DNA from: Actinomycetota bacterium
Lineage (GTDB): Bacteria; Actinomycetota; Acidimicrobiia; Acidimicrobiales; Ilumatobacteraceae
Direction: 5' to 3'
Assembly: GCA_018882725.1 (NCBI GenBank)
Contig: VERK01000021.1
Coordinates: forward strand, 1 to 17,068
DNA length: 17,068 bases
Below are positions 6,565 to 12,954 of this stretch, in pieces. The notes beneath the pieces were generated by a model, which made no database searches, was not told the origin of the DNA, and was given only the letters and a program-made list of their open reading frames with translations. Positions within the stretch are counted from its first letter, which is position 1. The number at the start of each line of letters is the position of its first letter. The position numbers were made by a program, and so were the translations under genes.

Positions 6565-7476
6565 TCAGTAGTACCAGGGGAAGGGCGACCAGTCGGGGTC
6601 GCGCTTCTCGAGGAACGACTGACGCCCCTCCTGGGCCTCGTCGGTCATGTAGGCGAGGCGAGTGGCCTCGCCCGCGAACACCTGCTGGCCCACCAGTCCG
6701 TCATCGATGAGGTTGAACGAGAACTTCAGCATGCGTTGAGCGGTGGGGCTCTTGCCGTTGATCTCGGCGGCCCACTGCAGAGCGGTGGCCTCGAGTTCGG
6801 CGTGTGGAACCACGGCGTTCACCATTCCCATGCGATGTGCATCGTCGGCCGAATACTCGCGACCGAGGAAGAAGATCTCGCGCGCGAACTTCTGACCCAC
6901 TTGGCGGGCGAGGTAGGCCGAACCGAATCCACCATCGAAACTGGCGACGTCGGCGTCGGTCTGCTTGAACCGCGCGTGCTCACGGCTTGCGATGGTGAGA
7001 TCGGAGACGACGTGGAGACTGTGGCCGCCGCCGGCCGCCCAGCCAGGAACCACGCAGATGACCACCTTGGGCATGAAGCGGATGAGGCGCTGCACCTCGA
7101 GAATGTGCAGTCGTCCACTCTTGCCGGCATCGATGGTCTCGGCGGTGTCGCCCTCGGCGTACTTGTAGCCGTCGCGGCCGCGAATGCGTTGATCACCGCC
7201 ACTTCAAAATGCCCACCCGCCGTCGCGCGGTGACGGGCCGTTCCCGGTGAGGAGGACGCAACCCACGTCGGTGCTCTGACGAGCGTGCTCCAGTGCGGTG
7301 AACAACTCGTCGACCGTGTGCGGGCGGAACGCGTTGCGAACCTCGGGGCGATTGAAGGCCACGCGGACGGTGCCGTGCGCCTTGGCCCGATGGTAGGTGA
7401 TGTCGGTGAACGAGAAGCCCGGGACCGTGGTCCACTGGGACGGGTCGAAGATGTCCGAAACCTGGGTCGCAGTCAC
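6565..7476 (-). CDS. menB: 1,4-dihydroxy-2-naphthoyl-CoA synthase MenB, interrupted by an in-frame UGA (possible pseudogene, sequence error or recoding)
   Basis: MenB closes the naphthoquinone ring of menaquinone by cyclising o-succinylbenzoyl-CoA. Reading from GTG 7476 to the stop at 6565-6567 gives 303 codons in one frame, very close to mycobacterial MenB: FNRPEVRNAFRPHTVDEL, LLTGNGPSPRDGGWAF, RLIRFMPKVV, WAAGGGHSLHVV, KQTDADVASFDGG and the C-terminal SPFPWYY. The only break is TGA at 7204-7206 (codon 91), immediately followed by SGGDQRIRGR. Homologues have Cys there (AFCSGGDQ). No frameshift is needed. The segment after the UGA is as conserved as that before it, so any inactivation would be recent. 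CACGAT lies at -12 to -7 of the GTG. An RNA methyltransferase follows 18 nt after the stop. Family assignment is near certain; functional state is not. Confidence 0.93.
7204..7206 (-). other. In-frame UGA at the conserved Cys position of menB
   Basis: The codon reads TGA between the Phe of GGWAF and the Ser of SGGDQ. Both other crotonases in this window encode Cys at the equivalent place (AFCAG, by TGC and TGT). One base change from TGC or TGT gives TGA. The next 20 nt are followed by the palindrome TCGCGGCCGCGA, which could fold to a 4-bp stem with a GGCC loop starting 25 nt after the UGA. Confidence 0.9.
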
Positions 7477-7482
7477 AGCCCT

Positions 7483-7488
7483 ATCGTG
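7483..7488 (-). promoter_or_regulatory. Candidate leaderless -10 element for menB
   Basis: CACGAT on the minus strand, 6 nt before the GTG, has A at -11 and T at -7. It lies between the upstream terminator hairpin (7505-7547) and menB, where an independent promoter for menB is needed. No Shine-Dalgarno sequence is visible. Confidence 0.35.
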
Positions 7489-7504
7489 CCAGCGAGGGAA
7501 CGAA

Positions 7505-7547
7505 AAACACCCGCCCGCGGACGGAAATCCGTCGCAGGCGGGTGTTT
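7505..7547 (-). terminator. Rho-independent terminator of the DUF4389 gene
   Basis: An 11-bp perfect outer stem (AAACACCCGCC at 7505-7515 with GGCGGGTGTTT at 7537-7547) encloses a second inner stem (GACGG/CCGTC around AAAT). On the minus strand the hairpin runs into TTTTT, a canonical intrinsic terminator. It starts 11 nt after the stop of the 7559-8116 gene and separates it from menB. It is the clearest terminator in the window. Confidence 0.88.
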
Positions 7548-7558
7548 CGACGAACTGA

Positions 7559-8116
7559 TCAGGCGCCGAACTTGGGGCGGGTGTCGGTCATGAGCATGGC
7601 GCAACTCTGCACGCGGATGATGAATTGGTGCGTCTTCATCACGAAGTCGAAGAGACCGCGGGGATGACGACCGGTGATCACGATGGCGAACCATGCGAGA
7701 ACGGTGTAAACGGTCGCGCCGATGAGCACGAAGATGCTGATGATGAGCGACGGGATGAGCCAGATGATCCGAAAGAAGTTGGTCAGGCGGTTGGCCTGCT
7801 CGGAGTACTCGAACGAGTACGACGTGGGTTCGCCCTTCGGCTCGGGCCCGATGTTCGGCCACTTGTCGAACATCACGCTGTAGTAACCCCAGACGCGTGA
7901 CGCATAGCCGAGCCAGGCGTTCTGGAGATTCCAGATTCCCTGGTTGCGCTTGCCGGTGAACAGCACGATGACCCACTGGAAGAAGGTGAGGACTTGAACC
8001 AGATACTGCCAGGCCTGAACCAGGATCATGTGCGGGATGATCAGGATCATTCGGAACAGGTTCGAGACTCTGCTGCGCTGTTCGGAGTACTCGATGGTGA
8101 ATAGGGCCTGGGTCAT
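7559..8116 (-). CDS. DUF4389 membrane protein with two tandem DUF4389-like halves
   Basis: A 185-residue integral membrane protein of unknown function. It consists of two homologous halves, about residues 6-88 and 101-182. Each begins with an F-x-[IF]-EYSEQ motif, followed by R[VL][ST]N[LF]FR, a long hydrophobic segment (about 20-55 and 113-148), then an F/ITG[KR] motif (FTGKRNQG and ITGRHPRG) and an aromatic helix ending near F/T-D-x-x-P. This pattern matches DUF4389 proteins, which typically contain IPH and FTGRYPRGLFDF motifs. The start ATG has GAGGA 8 nt upstream. It is monocistronic, bounded by its own terminator and by a divergent L,D-transpeptidase gene. No catalytic residues can be proposed. 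Confidence 0.85.
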   Translation of the reverse strand: MTQALFTIEYSEQRSRVSNLFRMILIIPHMILVQAWQYLVQVLTFFQWVIVLFTGKRNQGIWNLQNAWLGYASRVWGYYSVMFDKWPNIGPEPKGEPTSYSFEYSEQANRLTNFFRIIWLIPSLIISIFVLIGATVYTVLAWFAIVITGRHPRGLFDFVMKTHQFIIRVQSCAMLMTDTRPKFGA

Positions 8117-8230
8117 GTGATCGTCCTCGTTTCGTAGTGACGACGTTCACGCTATGAACTTTCACCTCGCGAAGTCACGCATGGGGTGACGACACCATCG
8201 CGCACCGAATCGGTACCTTGACCGTCGCTC
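8117..8230. promoter_or_regulatory. Divergent promoter region between DUF4389 gene and L,D-transpeptidase gene
   Basis: These 114 bp separate two genes reading outward. For the plus-strand gene TACCTT (8214-8219) fits the -10 pattern, with ACGACA 18 nt upstream (8190-8195) as a possible -35, giving a leader of about 5 nt. An 8-bp direct repeat GTGACGAC occurs at 8137-8144 and 8186-8193. A short inverted repeat GTTCA/TGAAC spans 8145-8159. Regulator binding is possible but unproven. Confidence 0.45.
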
Positions 8231-9202
8231 ATGTTTCGACGACTGGTGACAGACCGACATGTTCTCGCTGCTGGTGCGGCGCTGGTTCTCGTCGCCTGTT
8301 CGGCGGCCGAGGCCGAGACGTCGTCGTCATTGCCCGCTTCCATCGCAGCGATCGCCCCGTCCTCATCCGAGGCGGCAACGACAACGAGCACGAGCACGAC
8401 GTCCACATCCACGACCACCGTGCCTCCAGCCACGACGACCACGACCACGTTGGCGGTTCCACTGCTCGATCGGGCCATCGCGGCGGTCGGCTCGCGTGAC
8501 GGCGAAGAGACCGTCCGCGTGCAGCAGCGCTTGCTCGAAGCTGGATTCTGGCTGGTGGCCGTCGACGGCGATTACGGCCACACCACCAAGCAAGCAGTGA
8601 TGGCGTTTCAGAAGTACTACGGATTGAAAGCCACCGGAAAAGTCGACGAAAACACCGCCCTCGCGCTGACGCAAGTATCCACGTGGCCTCAGGCCCGTTC
8701 GACCGATCAGGGCACTGTCGTGGAAGTCGACAAGGATCGCCAGGTCTTGATGATCGTCGTCAACGGTCGCGTGCTCTGGGTGCTCAACACGTCGACCGGA
8801 AGTGGTCAGTGGTTCCTCGAACAGAACCAGAAAGATCTCACCAAGTGGGAGTTAGGGCGATCGATCACCGATTCGGGTCGCTTCAAGATCAATCGTGAAC
8901 GCTCGAACGGCTGGTGGGCCGGTGACCTCGGCGAGATCTATCGTCCCAAGTACTTCAACGGCGGAATCGCGATCCACGGATCACGAAGCATTCCCAACTA
9001 CCCGGCTTCGCACGGATGCGTTCGTGTGAGCACGGCGGCCATGGACATGATCTGGGAAACGGGCATCCTGCCGAAGGGAACACCAGTGTGGGTATACGGA
9101 AACGACATCGAGGCCGAGAACGAAAAGCCCGAGATGCCGACGACCACGACGTCGACCAGCGTGCCTGCTCTCGAGTCGACGACCAGTGTCGTCGCTCCGT
9201 AG
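8231..9202 (+). CDS. L,D-transpeptidase lipoprotein with peptidoglycan-binding domain
   Basis: Exported cell-wall enzyme of 323 residues that would form 3-3 peptidoglycan crosslinks or attach proteins to the wall. An N-terminal signal ends in a lipobox, LVAC, with Cys23 as the lipidation site. A Ser/Thr-rich stalk (about 31-75, nearly pure Thr at 61-73) would span toward the wall. A PG_binding_1-type domain follows (about 91-146: VRVQQRLLEAG, VDGDYG, AVMAFQ). The YkuD catalytic domain (about 162-281) has the complete motif: His249 (IAIHGS) and SHGCVR with catalytic Cys263. A second Thr/Ser-rich tail ends the protein. No Shine-Dalgarno sequence is visible and a -10 candidate lies 11 nt upstream. 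It converges with the LLM oxidoreductase gene. Confidence 0.94.
   Translation: MFRRLVTDRHVLAAGAALVLVACSAAEAETSSSLPASIAAIAPSSSEAATTTSTSTTSTSTTTVPPATTTTTTLAVPLLDRAIAAVGSRDGEETVRVQQRLLEAGFWLVAVDGDYGHTTKQAVMAFQKYYGLKATGKVDENTALALTQVSTWPQARSTDQGTVVEVDKDRQVLMIVVNGRVLWVLNTSTGSGQWFLEQNQKDLTKWELGRSITDSGRFKINRERSNGWWAGDLGEIYRPKYFNGGIAIHGSRSIPNYPASHGCVRVSTAAMDMIWETGILPKGTPVWVYGNDIEAENEKPEMPTTTTSTSVPALESTTSVVAP
8378..8452 (+). repeat. Low-complexity Thr/Ser codon tract in the L,D-transpeptidase stalk
   Basis: The tract encodes residues 50-74, mostly Thr and Ser, through repeated ACG/ACC/ACA and AGC/TCC codons. Codon mixing shows it is not a perfect DNA microsatellite, but length change by slippage is plausible. 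It forms the flexible link between lipid anchor and peptidoglycan-binding domain. Confidence 0.7.
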
Positions 9203-9225
9203 TCGAGCGCGTCAGTAGCGCTCGA
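9203..9225. terminator. Hairpin between convergent genes, possible bidirectional terminator
   Basis: TCGAGCGC (9203-9210) and GCGCTCGA (9218-9225) form a perfect 8-bp stem with a 7-nt loop. It starts at the first base after the L,D-transpeptidase stop and includes the last codons and stop of the minus-strand LLM gene. No T-tract follows in either direction, so its efficiency is uncertain. Confidence 0.5.
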
Positions 9226-10054
9226 GAATGGCGGCGTACGAATCGAGTGCCTTGAGAGCAGCCGCCTCGGATGTGGGGGGCAAGCCGAGCACACAGCGCC
9301 CGAAGCCCATCTCGGCGTAGGCGTCGATCGTCGCCGGGTCACCGGGGCAGCCGAACACGCCGAGATCGAGATCGGAACGGGCGCGCCCGGCGGCGTCCCA
9401 GGCCTCGTGGAGCAGAGGCAGCTTCTCGGCGATGTCGCGGCGACCGTGAATGGGCATCCAGCCGTCGCAGTACTCGGCCACGTGGCGGAACGTCACCGGA
9501 CCGCCCGCACCTCCCATGAGGATCGGCGGGTGCGGTTTGCGCGCTGGCTTGGGCCAACTCCAACTAGGCGAGAACGACACGTGCTGGCCGGAGAACTCGC
9601 CGGCTTCCTTGGTCCAGAGTTCCTTCATCGCCAGGATCGTCTCGCGAACTCGTCCACGCCGAGTCGCGGGGTCGACACCGTGGTGTTCCATTTCGTCTTC
9701 GTTCCAGCCGACGCCGATACCGAAGGCGAAGCGACCATCCGAGAGGTAATCGACCGACGCAACCTGTTTGGCGAGCGTGATGGCATGGTGTTGGGCCACC
9801 AGTGAAACACCGGTGCCGAGGACGAGGTTCGTCGTCACCGCACCCGCCGCCGCCAGTGCGACGTACGGATCGAGTGTGCGCTTGTATTCCTCGGGCAACT
9901 CGCGCCCACCGGGCCAGGGGGTGCGACGGCTGGTGGGGATGTGCGTGTGCTCGGTGACCCAGAGCGATTCGAAGCCGCGGTCCTCGAGTTCGCGGGCCAG
10001 CCGATCGACTCGAATCGAGAGATCGGTCGGAAAGATCAGGGCTCCGATGCGCAT
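9212..10054 (-). CDS. LLM-class (luciferase-like) F420-dependent-type oxidoreductase
   Basis: A (beta/alpha)8 luciferase-like monooxygenase family protein of 280 residues, of the kind that in Actinobacteria usually uses coenzyme F420 or flavin. It begins MRIGALIFPTDLS. Next comes LARELEDRGFESLWVTEHTHIP, typical of TIGR03619-like F420-dependent subfamilies, then LVLGTGVSLVAQHHAITLAKQVASVDYLSDGRF and GIGVGWNEDEM, the conserved cofactor-binding blocks. PPILMGGAG and YCDGWMPI follow in the C-terminal half. The frame is open far upstream, but ATG 10054 is chosen because AGAGGAG precedes it by 5 nt and the protein then starts at the family's first strand. The substrate is unknown. It is divergent from a PaaG-like crotonase. 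Confidence 0.92.
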   Translation of the reverse strand: MRIGALIFPTDLSIRVDRLARELEDRGFESLWVTEHTHIPTSRRTPWPGGRELPEEYKRTLDPYVALAAAGAVTTNLVLGTGVSLVAQHHAITLAKQVASVDYLSDGRFAFGIGVGWNEDEMEHHGVDPATRRGRVRETILAMKELWTKEAGEFSGQHVSFSPSWSWPKPARKPHPPILMGGAGGPVTFRHVAEYCDGWMPIHGRRDIAEKLPLLHEAWDAAGRARSDLDLGVFGCPGDPATIDAYAEMGFGRCVLGLPPTSEAAALKALDSYAAILERY

Positions 10055-10151
10055 GGCGACTCCTCTGTCGGGTTCGCTTCCACCGTAGTCGGGCACGACG
10101 AATACGCTCGAACGGTCAGAACGACGTGGGACGACAGCGGCGAGGACGAAC
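10055..10151. promoter_or_regulatory. Divergent promoter region between LLM oxidoreductase and crotonase genes
   Basis: These 97 bp lie between outward-reading genes. On the minus strand TACGGT (10082-10087) is a -10 candidate for the LLM gene, with AGAGGAG as its Shine-Dalgarno sequence. On the plus strand TACGCT (10103-10108) is a -10 candidate for the crotonase, with GAGGA 5 nt before its ATG. I find no convincing -35 elements. Confidence 0.4.
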
Positions 10152-10934
10152 ATGAGTGAGTACATCCGATACACACGCGACGGCCGGATCGGCACGATCA
10201 CGATCGATCGGCCGGCCAAGAAGAACGCCATGACCTTTGCGATGTTGGGCGACTTCATCGCGGCCGTTCACGACGCCAGTAACGACGAATCGACCGCAGT
10301 ACTCATCGTGACCGGAGTGCCGGGAGCGTTCTGTGCCGGCACCGACCTGGCCGATCTGTCGACGATCCCGGGCGAACAGCGTGGACTGCGGGGCTCAGCC
10401 GAAGAGACCGACAAGTGGTGGCCCCTCGTGCAGTGCTCGAAACCCACCATCTGTGCGATCGACGGGCCGGCCGTGGGCATGGGCGCCGAGTTCACGTCAC
10501 AGTGCGATCTGCGCATCGCCACCACCAACGCGCGATTCGCCTGGAACTTCGTGCACCGAGGCCTCGTTCCCGACACCGGCGCGGGCACCTGGCTCCTCCC
10601 GCGCATCATCGGTCTCCAGAACGCGTTGCGTTTGCTGTACACCGGTTCGATGATCGACGCACCCGAGGCGTTACGACTCGGTTACGTGCTCGACGTCGTC
10701 GAGCCCGCTCAATTGGCCGACCGAGTGCACGCATTGGCCGAGGCAGTGGCGGCCGGTTCTCCGCATTCGCATCGCCTCATCAAGTCGCTCGCGTACGAAG
10801 GTCTGACCGCATCGGTTCCCGAGCACATGGCCCGGCACACGGCTGCGATGGCCGCGAGTTTTCGCAGCGACGACCATCGTGAAGGCGTCGCGGCCTTCCT
10901 CGAGCGTCGTCCGGCACGATTCACCGGACGTTGA
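10152..10934 (+). CDS. Enoyl-CoA hydratase/isomerase (crotonase) family protein, PaaG-like
   Basis: Crotonase-fold enzyme of 260 residues acting on an acyl-CoA thioester. The oxyanion-hole segment AFCAGTDLADL and the second segment IDGPAVGMGAEFTSQCD are intact; Glu113 occupies the first classical glutamate position. The second classical glutamate is absent: the segment reads FAWNFVHRG. Asp141 in GLVPDTGAGTWLLPR sits where PaaG-type isomerases have their catalytic Asp (P-D-x-G-G-T-W). An isomerase role in aromatic or unusual fatty-acyl-CoA breakdown is therefore more likely than simple hydration. The ATG is preceded by GAGGA. It diverges from an LLM oxidoreductase gene and is followed by surE after 68 nt. 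Confidence 0.88.
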   Translation: MSEYIRYTRDGRIGTITIDRPAKKNAMTFAMLGDFIAAVHDASNDESTAVLIVTGVPGAFCAGTDLADLSTIPGEQRGLRGSAEETDKWWPLVQCSKPTICAIDGPAVGMGAEFTSQCDLRIATTNARFAWNFVHRGLVPDTGAGTWLLPRIIGLQNALRLLYTGSMIDAPEALRLGYVLDVVEPAQLADRVHALAEAVAAGSPHSHRLIKSLAYEGLTASVPEHMARHTAAMAASFRSDDHREGVAAFLERRPARFTGR

Positions 10935-10990
10935 CCGCGAATTCATCCCGCTTTTGACGGGGTGATGCGAGTCTCCGCCCGCGGATGCGA

Positions 10991-10996
10991 GATGAT
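10991..10996 (+). promoter_or_regulatory. Candidate leaderless -10 element for surE
   Basis: GATGAT lies 6 nt before GTG 11003 with A at -11 and T at -7. It overlaps the second copy of an 8-bp direct repeat GATGCGAG (10965-10972 and 10984-10991). If used, it excludes the upstream ATG at 10985 as the start. Confidence 0.35.
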
Positions 10997-11002
10997 GTTG
11001 CC

Positions 11003-11827
11003 GTGCGCATCCTCCTGACCAATGACGACGGCATCGACTCGGTCGGCCTGCACATCCTCGCCCGGGCCATGAAGTCGTTCGGCGAGGTGGTGATCGCGGC
11101 ACCCGATCGCGAGTTCTCCGGAGCCGGAGCCGCGCTCGGTGCCCTCCATCTCATCCAACCCGAAGTGCACAAAGCACATGTCGACGGAATCGACGAAGCC
11201 TGGGCCATCACCGGTCCGCCAGCGCTGTGCGTCATGTTCGCGCGTCTCGGTGCATTCGGTGCTCCGTTCGACCTCGTGGTGTCGGGCATCAACCCGGGTG
11301 TCAACGTGGGTCGCTCGGTGTATCACTCCGGCACTGTCGGGGCTGCGTTGTCGGGCCGCAACGGTCTCATCTCCGGAGTCGCCGTGAGTCAGGCCGTCAC
11401 CGGCTTCGGTGTCGAAGGTCAGGGCTGGGACGAAATGCTCGTGGGCCAGAAGTGGGAATCGGCCGCGGAGGTCGCGGCCACGTTCGTGGAAGGGTTGGTG
11501 TCGGCGATGCCAGCGCAGCCCGTGGTCGTGAACATCAACGTCCCCAACAAGGACGTCGCCGAGATGAAGGGCTGGCGAGTGGCTCGTGTTGGCCACGAAC
11601 CACCGCGGCGCATGAGCACGGCTGTGCTCGAGCCCAAAGAGGGTCACGCCGGCTCGTATTACGTGCGCATGCAGTGGGGTGATGCGGTGTCACTGCCAGC
11701 CGACACCGACGGCGGTCTGGTGGAGGCCGACTACGTGTCGGTCAGTTATCTCTCGTCGTTGGCGCACGAACCACGCCTCGACCTGGAGATGGCCGAGAAG
11801 CATCTCGGACGACTGTTCGAACGCTGA
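11003..11827 (+). CDS. surE: 5'/3'-nucleotidase SurE
   Basis: Divalent-metal-dependent survival protein that dephosphorylates nucleoside monophosphates, 274 residues from GTG 11003. The N-terminal metal site RILLTNDDGI is present, followed by APDREFSGAGAALG, which carries the conserved metal-binding Ser. The block SGINPGVNVGRSVYHSGTVGAA holds the conserved Asn and is diagnostic of SurE. An ATG at 10985 would add six residues (MRDDVA). GTG 11003 is preferred because it places the first beta-strand at the normal position and has GATGAT at -12 to -7. It converges on the second L,D-transpeptidase gene with a 23-nt gap holding only a weak 4-bp hairpin. Confidence 0.94.
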   Translation: MRILLTNDDGIDSVGLHILARAMKSFGEVVIAAPDREFSGAGAALGALHLIQPEVHKAHVDGIDEAWAITGPPALCVMFARLGAFGAPFDLVVSGINPGVNVGRSVYHSGTVGAALSGRNGLISGVAVSQAVTGFGVEGQGWDEMLVGQKWESAAEVAATFVEGLVSAMPAQPVVVNINVPNKDVAEMKGWRVARVGHEPPRRMSTAVLEPKEGHAGSYYVRMQWGDAVSLPADTDGGLVEADYVSVSYLSSLAHEPRLDLEMAEKHLGRLFER

Positions 11828-11850
11828 CGGTCTCTCGGACCAAGATCCGT

Positions 11851-12870
11851 TCAGATCACGACGACTGTGGTGCCCACTTGGGCGAAGTCCCACAAGAAAT
11901 CGGCATCGGCATTGGCCTGGCGCTGACACCCTCCGCTCAACCTCTGACCCAACTCGGCCTCGGTCTGGTACGGCTGGTTGTCGCTACGACGAATCGGAAT
12001 CGCATGGAAGCCGATGTTGCCGATGTCGGTCTTCAGCCACCGCACCATCTTGGGCAAGAACGCCTTGCCGTTCCAGGCCGTCGACACATCGGATCGGCTG
12101 TACACCACGTGGGTTCCCGGTGTCTCGTTGTCGTACTTGCTGCCTGACACCAACCACGAACGAATGACCACGTCGTTCTCGTCGACCGCCCAGACGCGCT
12201 GGCCCATGCGGTCGTACACGACACGCCGACCCGACCCGGAGTTGATCGGAAGCGGGGGAGCGTCGGGTCCGCTCGTCGACACCGTCGACAACGGGTAGCC
12301 GTAGATGTCGACCGCACCGGGCGGCGGGGGCGGGGTACGTACGATCATCGATTGCTCGTCGGGCCAGATCCCGAGAGACAGTGCGGTCTCACGGCCAACC
12401 TTGCCGTCGACGAACAGATCGCGTTCGGTCTGCAGCTTCTCGACCGACGCGGCGGTGGCGTTGTCATACACGCCTGAGATGTTCCCGGAATAGAGGCCGG
12501 CCTCGCGGAGCGCTTCTTGCAAACACACGACATCGGGTCCGCTCGAACCGCCACCGAGTGAACGTTCTGTGATGGTGCACTCTTCGGTGGCGGCCGGGTC
12601 GGCGCCGACCACGTCTTCGGTAGCCGCCTCCGGGAGATTCGAGTCCGAACCGGGAACGGCCGAGGAATCCCCGGGTTGGCCGATGATCGGCAGGGTGTCG
12701 ACCGGATCGGATGTCGCCGTGTCGTCGCCAGTGGACGCTACGACGGTGGTGGCCTCGGAACTGGCCGACGATCCACCGGATCCCGACGACACCACACCGA
12801 TGGCGAGGCAGATCGCGGCGATCACGACGATGGAGACGATCACGGCGGATCGATGACGAGGGGCGAGCAT
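11851..12870 (-). CDS. Membrane-anchored L,D-transpeptidase (YkuD) with SGGC active-site variant
   Basis: Cell-wall enzyme of 339 residues. One N-terminal hydrophobic segment (about 9-28) acts as a signal anchor. A Ser/Thr/Asp-rich linker (29-97) follows, then a PG_binding_1-like domain (about 108-168: VVCLQEALREAGLY, GVYDNATAASVEKLQ), a proline-rich hinge (180-184) and the YkuD domain (about 212-339). The nucleophile is Cys315 in LSGGCQRQ and the general-base His is His289 in IGFHAIP. The common SHGC motif is SGGC here, so the His two residues before the Cys is Gly, and the His-to-Cys spacing (26) is longer than the usual 17-20. Cys99 and Cys116 could pair. TAATCT lies 9 nt before the ATG. 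Confidence 0.9.
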   Translation of the reverse strand: MLAPRHRSAVIVSIVVIAAICLAIGVVSSGSGGSSASSEATTVVASTGDDTATSDPVDTLPIIGQPGDSSAVPGSDSNLPEAATEDVVGADPAATEECTITERSLGGGSSGPDVVCLQEALREAGLYSGNISGVYDNATAASVEKLQTERDLFVDGKVGRETALSLGIWPDEQSMIVRTPPPPPGAVDIYGYPLSTVSTSGPDAPPLPINSGSGRRVVYDRMGQRVWAVDENDVVIRSWLVSGSKYDNETPGTHVVYSRSDVSTAWNGKAFLPKMVRWLKTDIGNIGFHAIPIRRSDNQPYQTEAELGQRLSGGCQRQANADADFLWDFAQVGTTVVVI

Positions 12871-12879
12871 CGTTTCGTC

Positions 12880-12885
12880 AGATTA
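12880..12885 (-). promoter_or_regulatory. -10 element upstream of the second L,D-transpeptidase gene
   Basis: TAATCT on the minus strand fits TANNNT and ends 9 nt before the ATG, giving a leader of about 2-3 nt. No Shine-Dalgarno sequence is present. The 84-bp gap also holds the divergent hydrolase start. Confidence 0.5.
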
Positions 12886-12942
12886 CCCACCGCGCCCGGG
12901 GTGATTCGGGCAACCGATTCGGCTCGTCTGTGATGATCGTGA

Positions 12943-12948
12943 CAACGT
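12943..12948 (+). promoter_or_regulatory. Candidate leaderless -10 element for the hydrolase operon
   Basis: CAACGT lies 6 nt before ATG 12955, with A at -11 and T at -7. The only purine-rich stretch, AAGGA, abuts the ATG too closely to act as a Shine-Dalgarno sequence. I see no clear -35. Confidence 0.35.
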
Positions 12949-12954
12949 GAAGGA

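Noticed and set aside
6565..7206. Splitting menB into two independent genes
   Set aside because: The two parts are in one frame, together match a single MenB, and the codons between them are conserved family sequence; a new start within the second half has no ribosome-binding site.
5788..7233. Plus-strand open frame of 481 codons opposite the methyltransferase and menB
   Set aside because: Both minus-strand genes are strongly conserved. The plus frame is an antisense shadow, long only because high-GC codon bias removes stops.
6565..7476. UGA read as a sense codon throughout (altered genetic code)
   Set aside because: Many genes in the window end at TGA at the expected length, and prfB encodes a normal RF2 with SPF and GGQ.
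8378..8452. Thr-codon tract as a CRISPR or tandem repeat array
   Set aside because: Units are irregular codons of a Thr/Ser-rich linker, with no spacer structure.
10055..10258. N-terminal extension of the LLM oxidoreductase to an upstream start at 10258
   Set aside because: The extra 68 residues have no family similarity and overlap the divergent crotonase; ATG 10054 has a strong Shine-Dalgarno sequence.
11829..11841. Hairpin GGTC/GACC as a terminator after surE
   Set aside because: Only a 4-bp stem and no T-tract; too weak to call.
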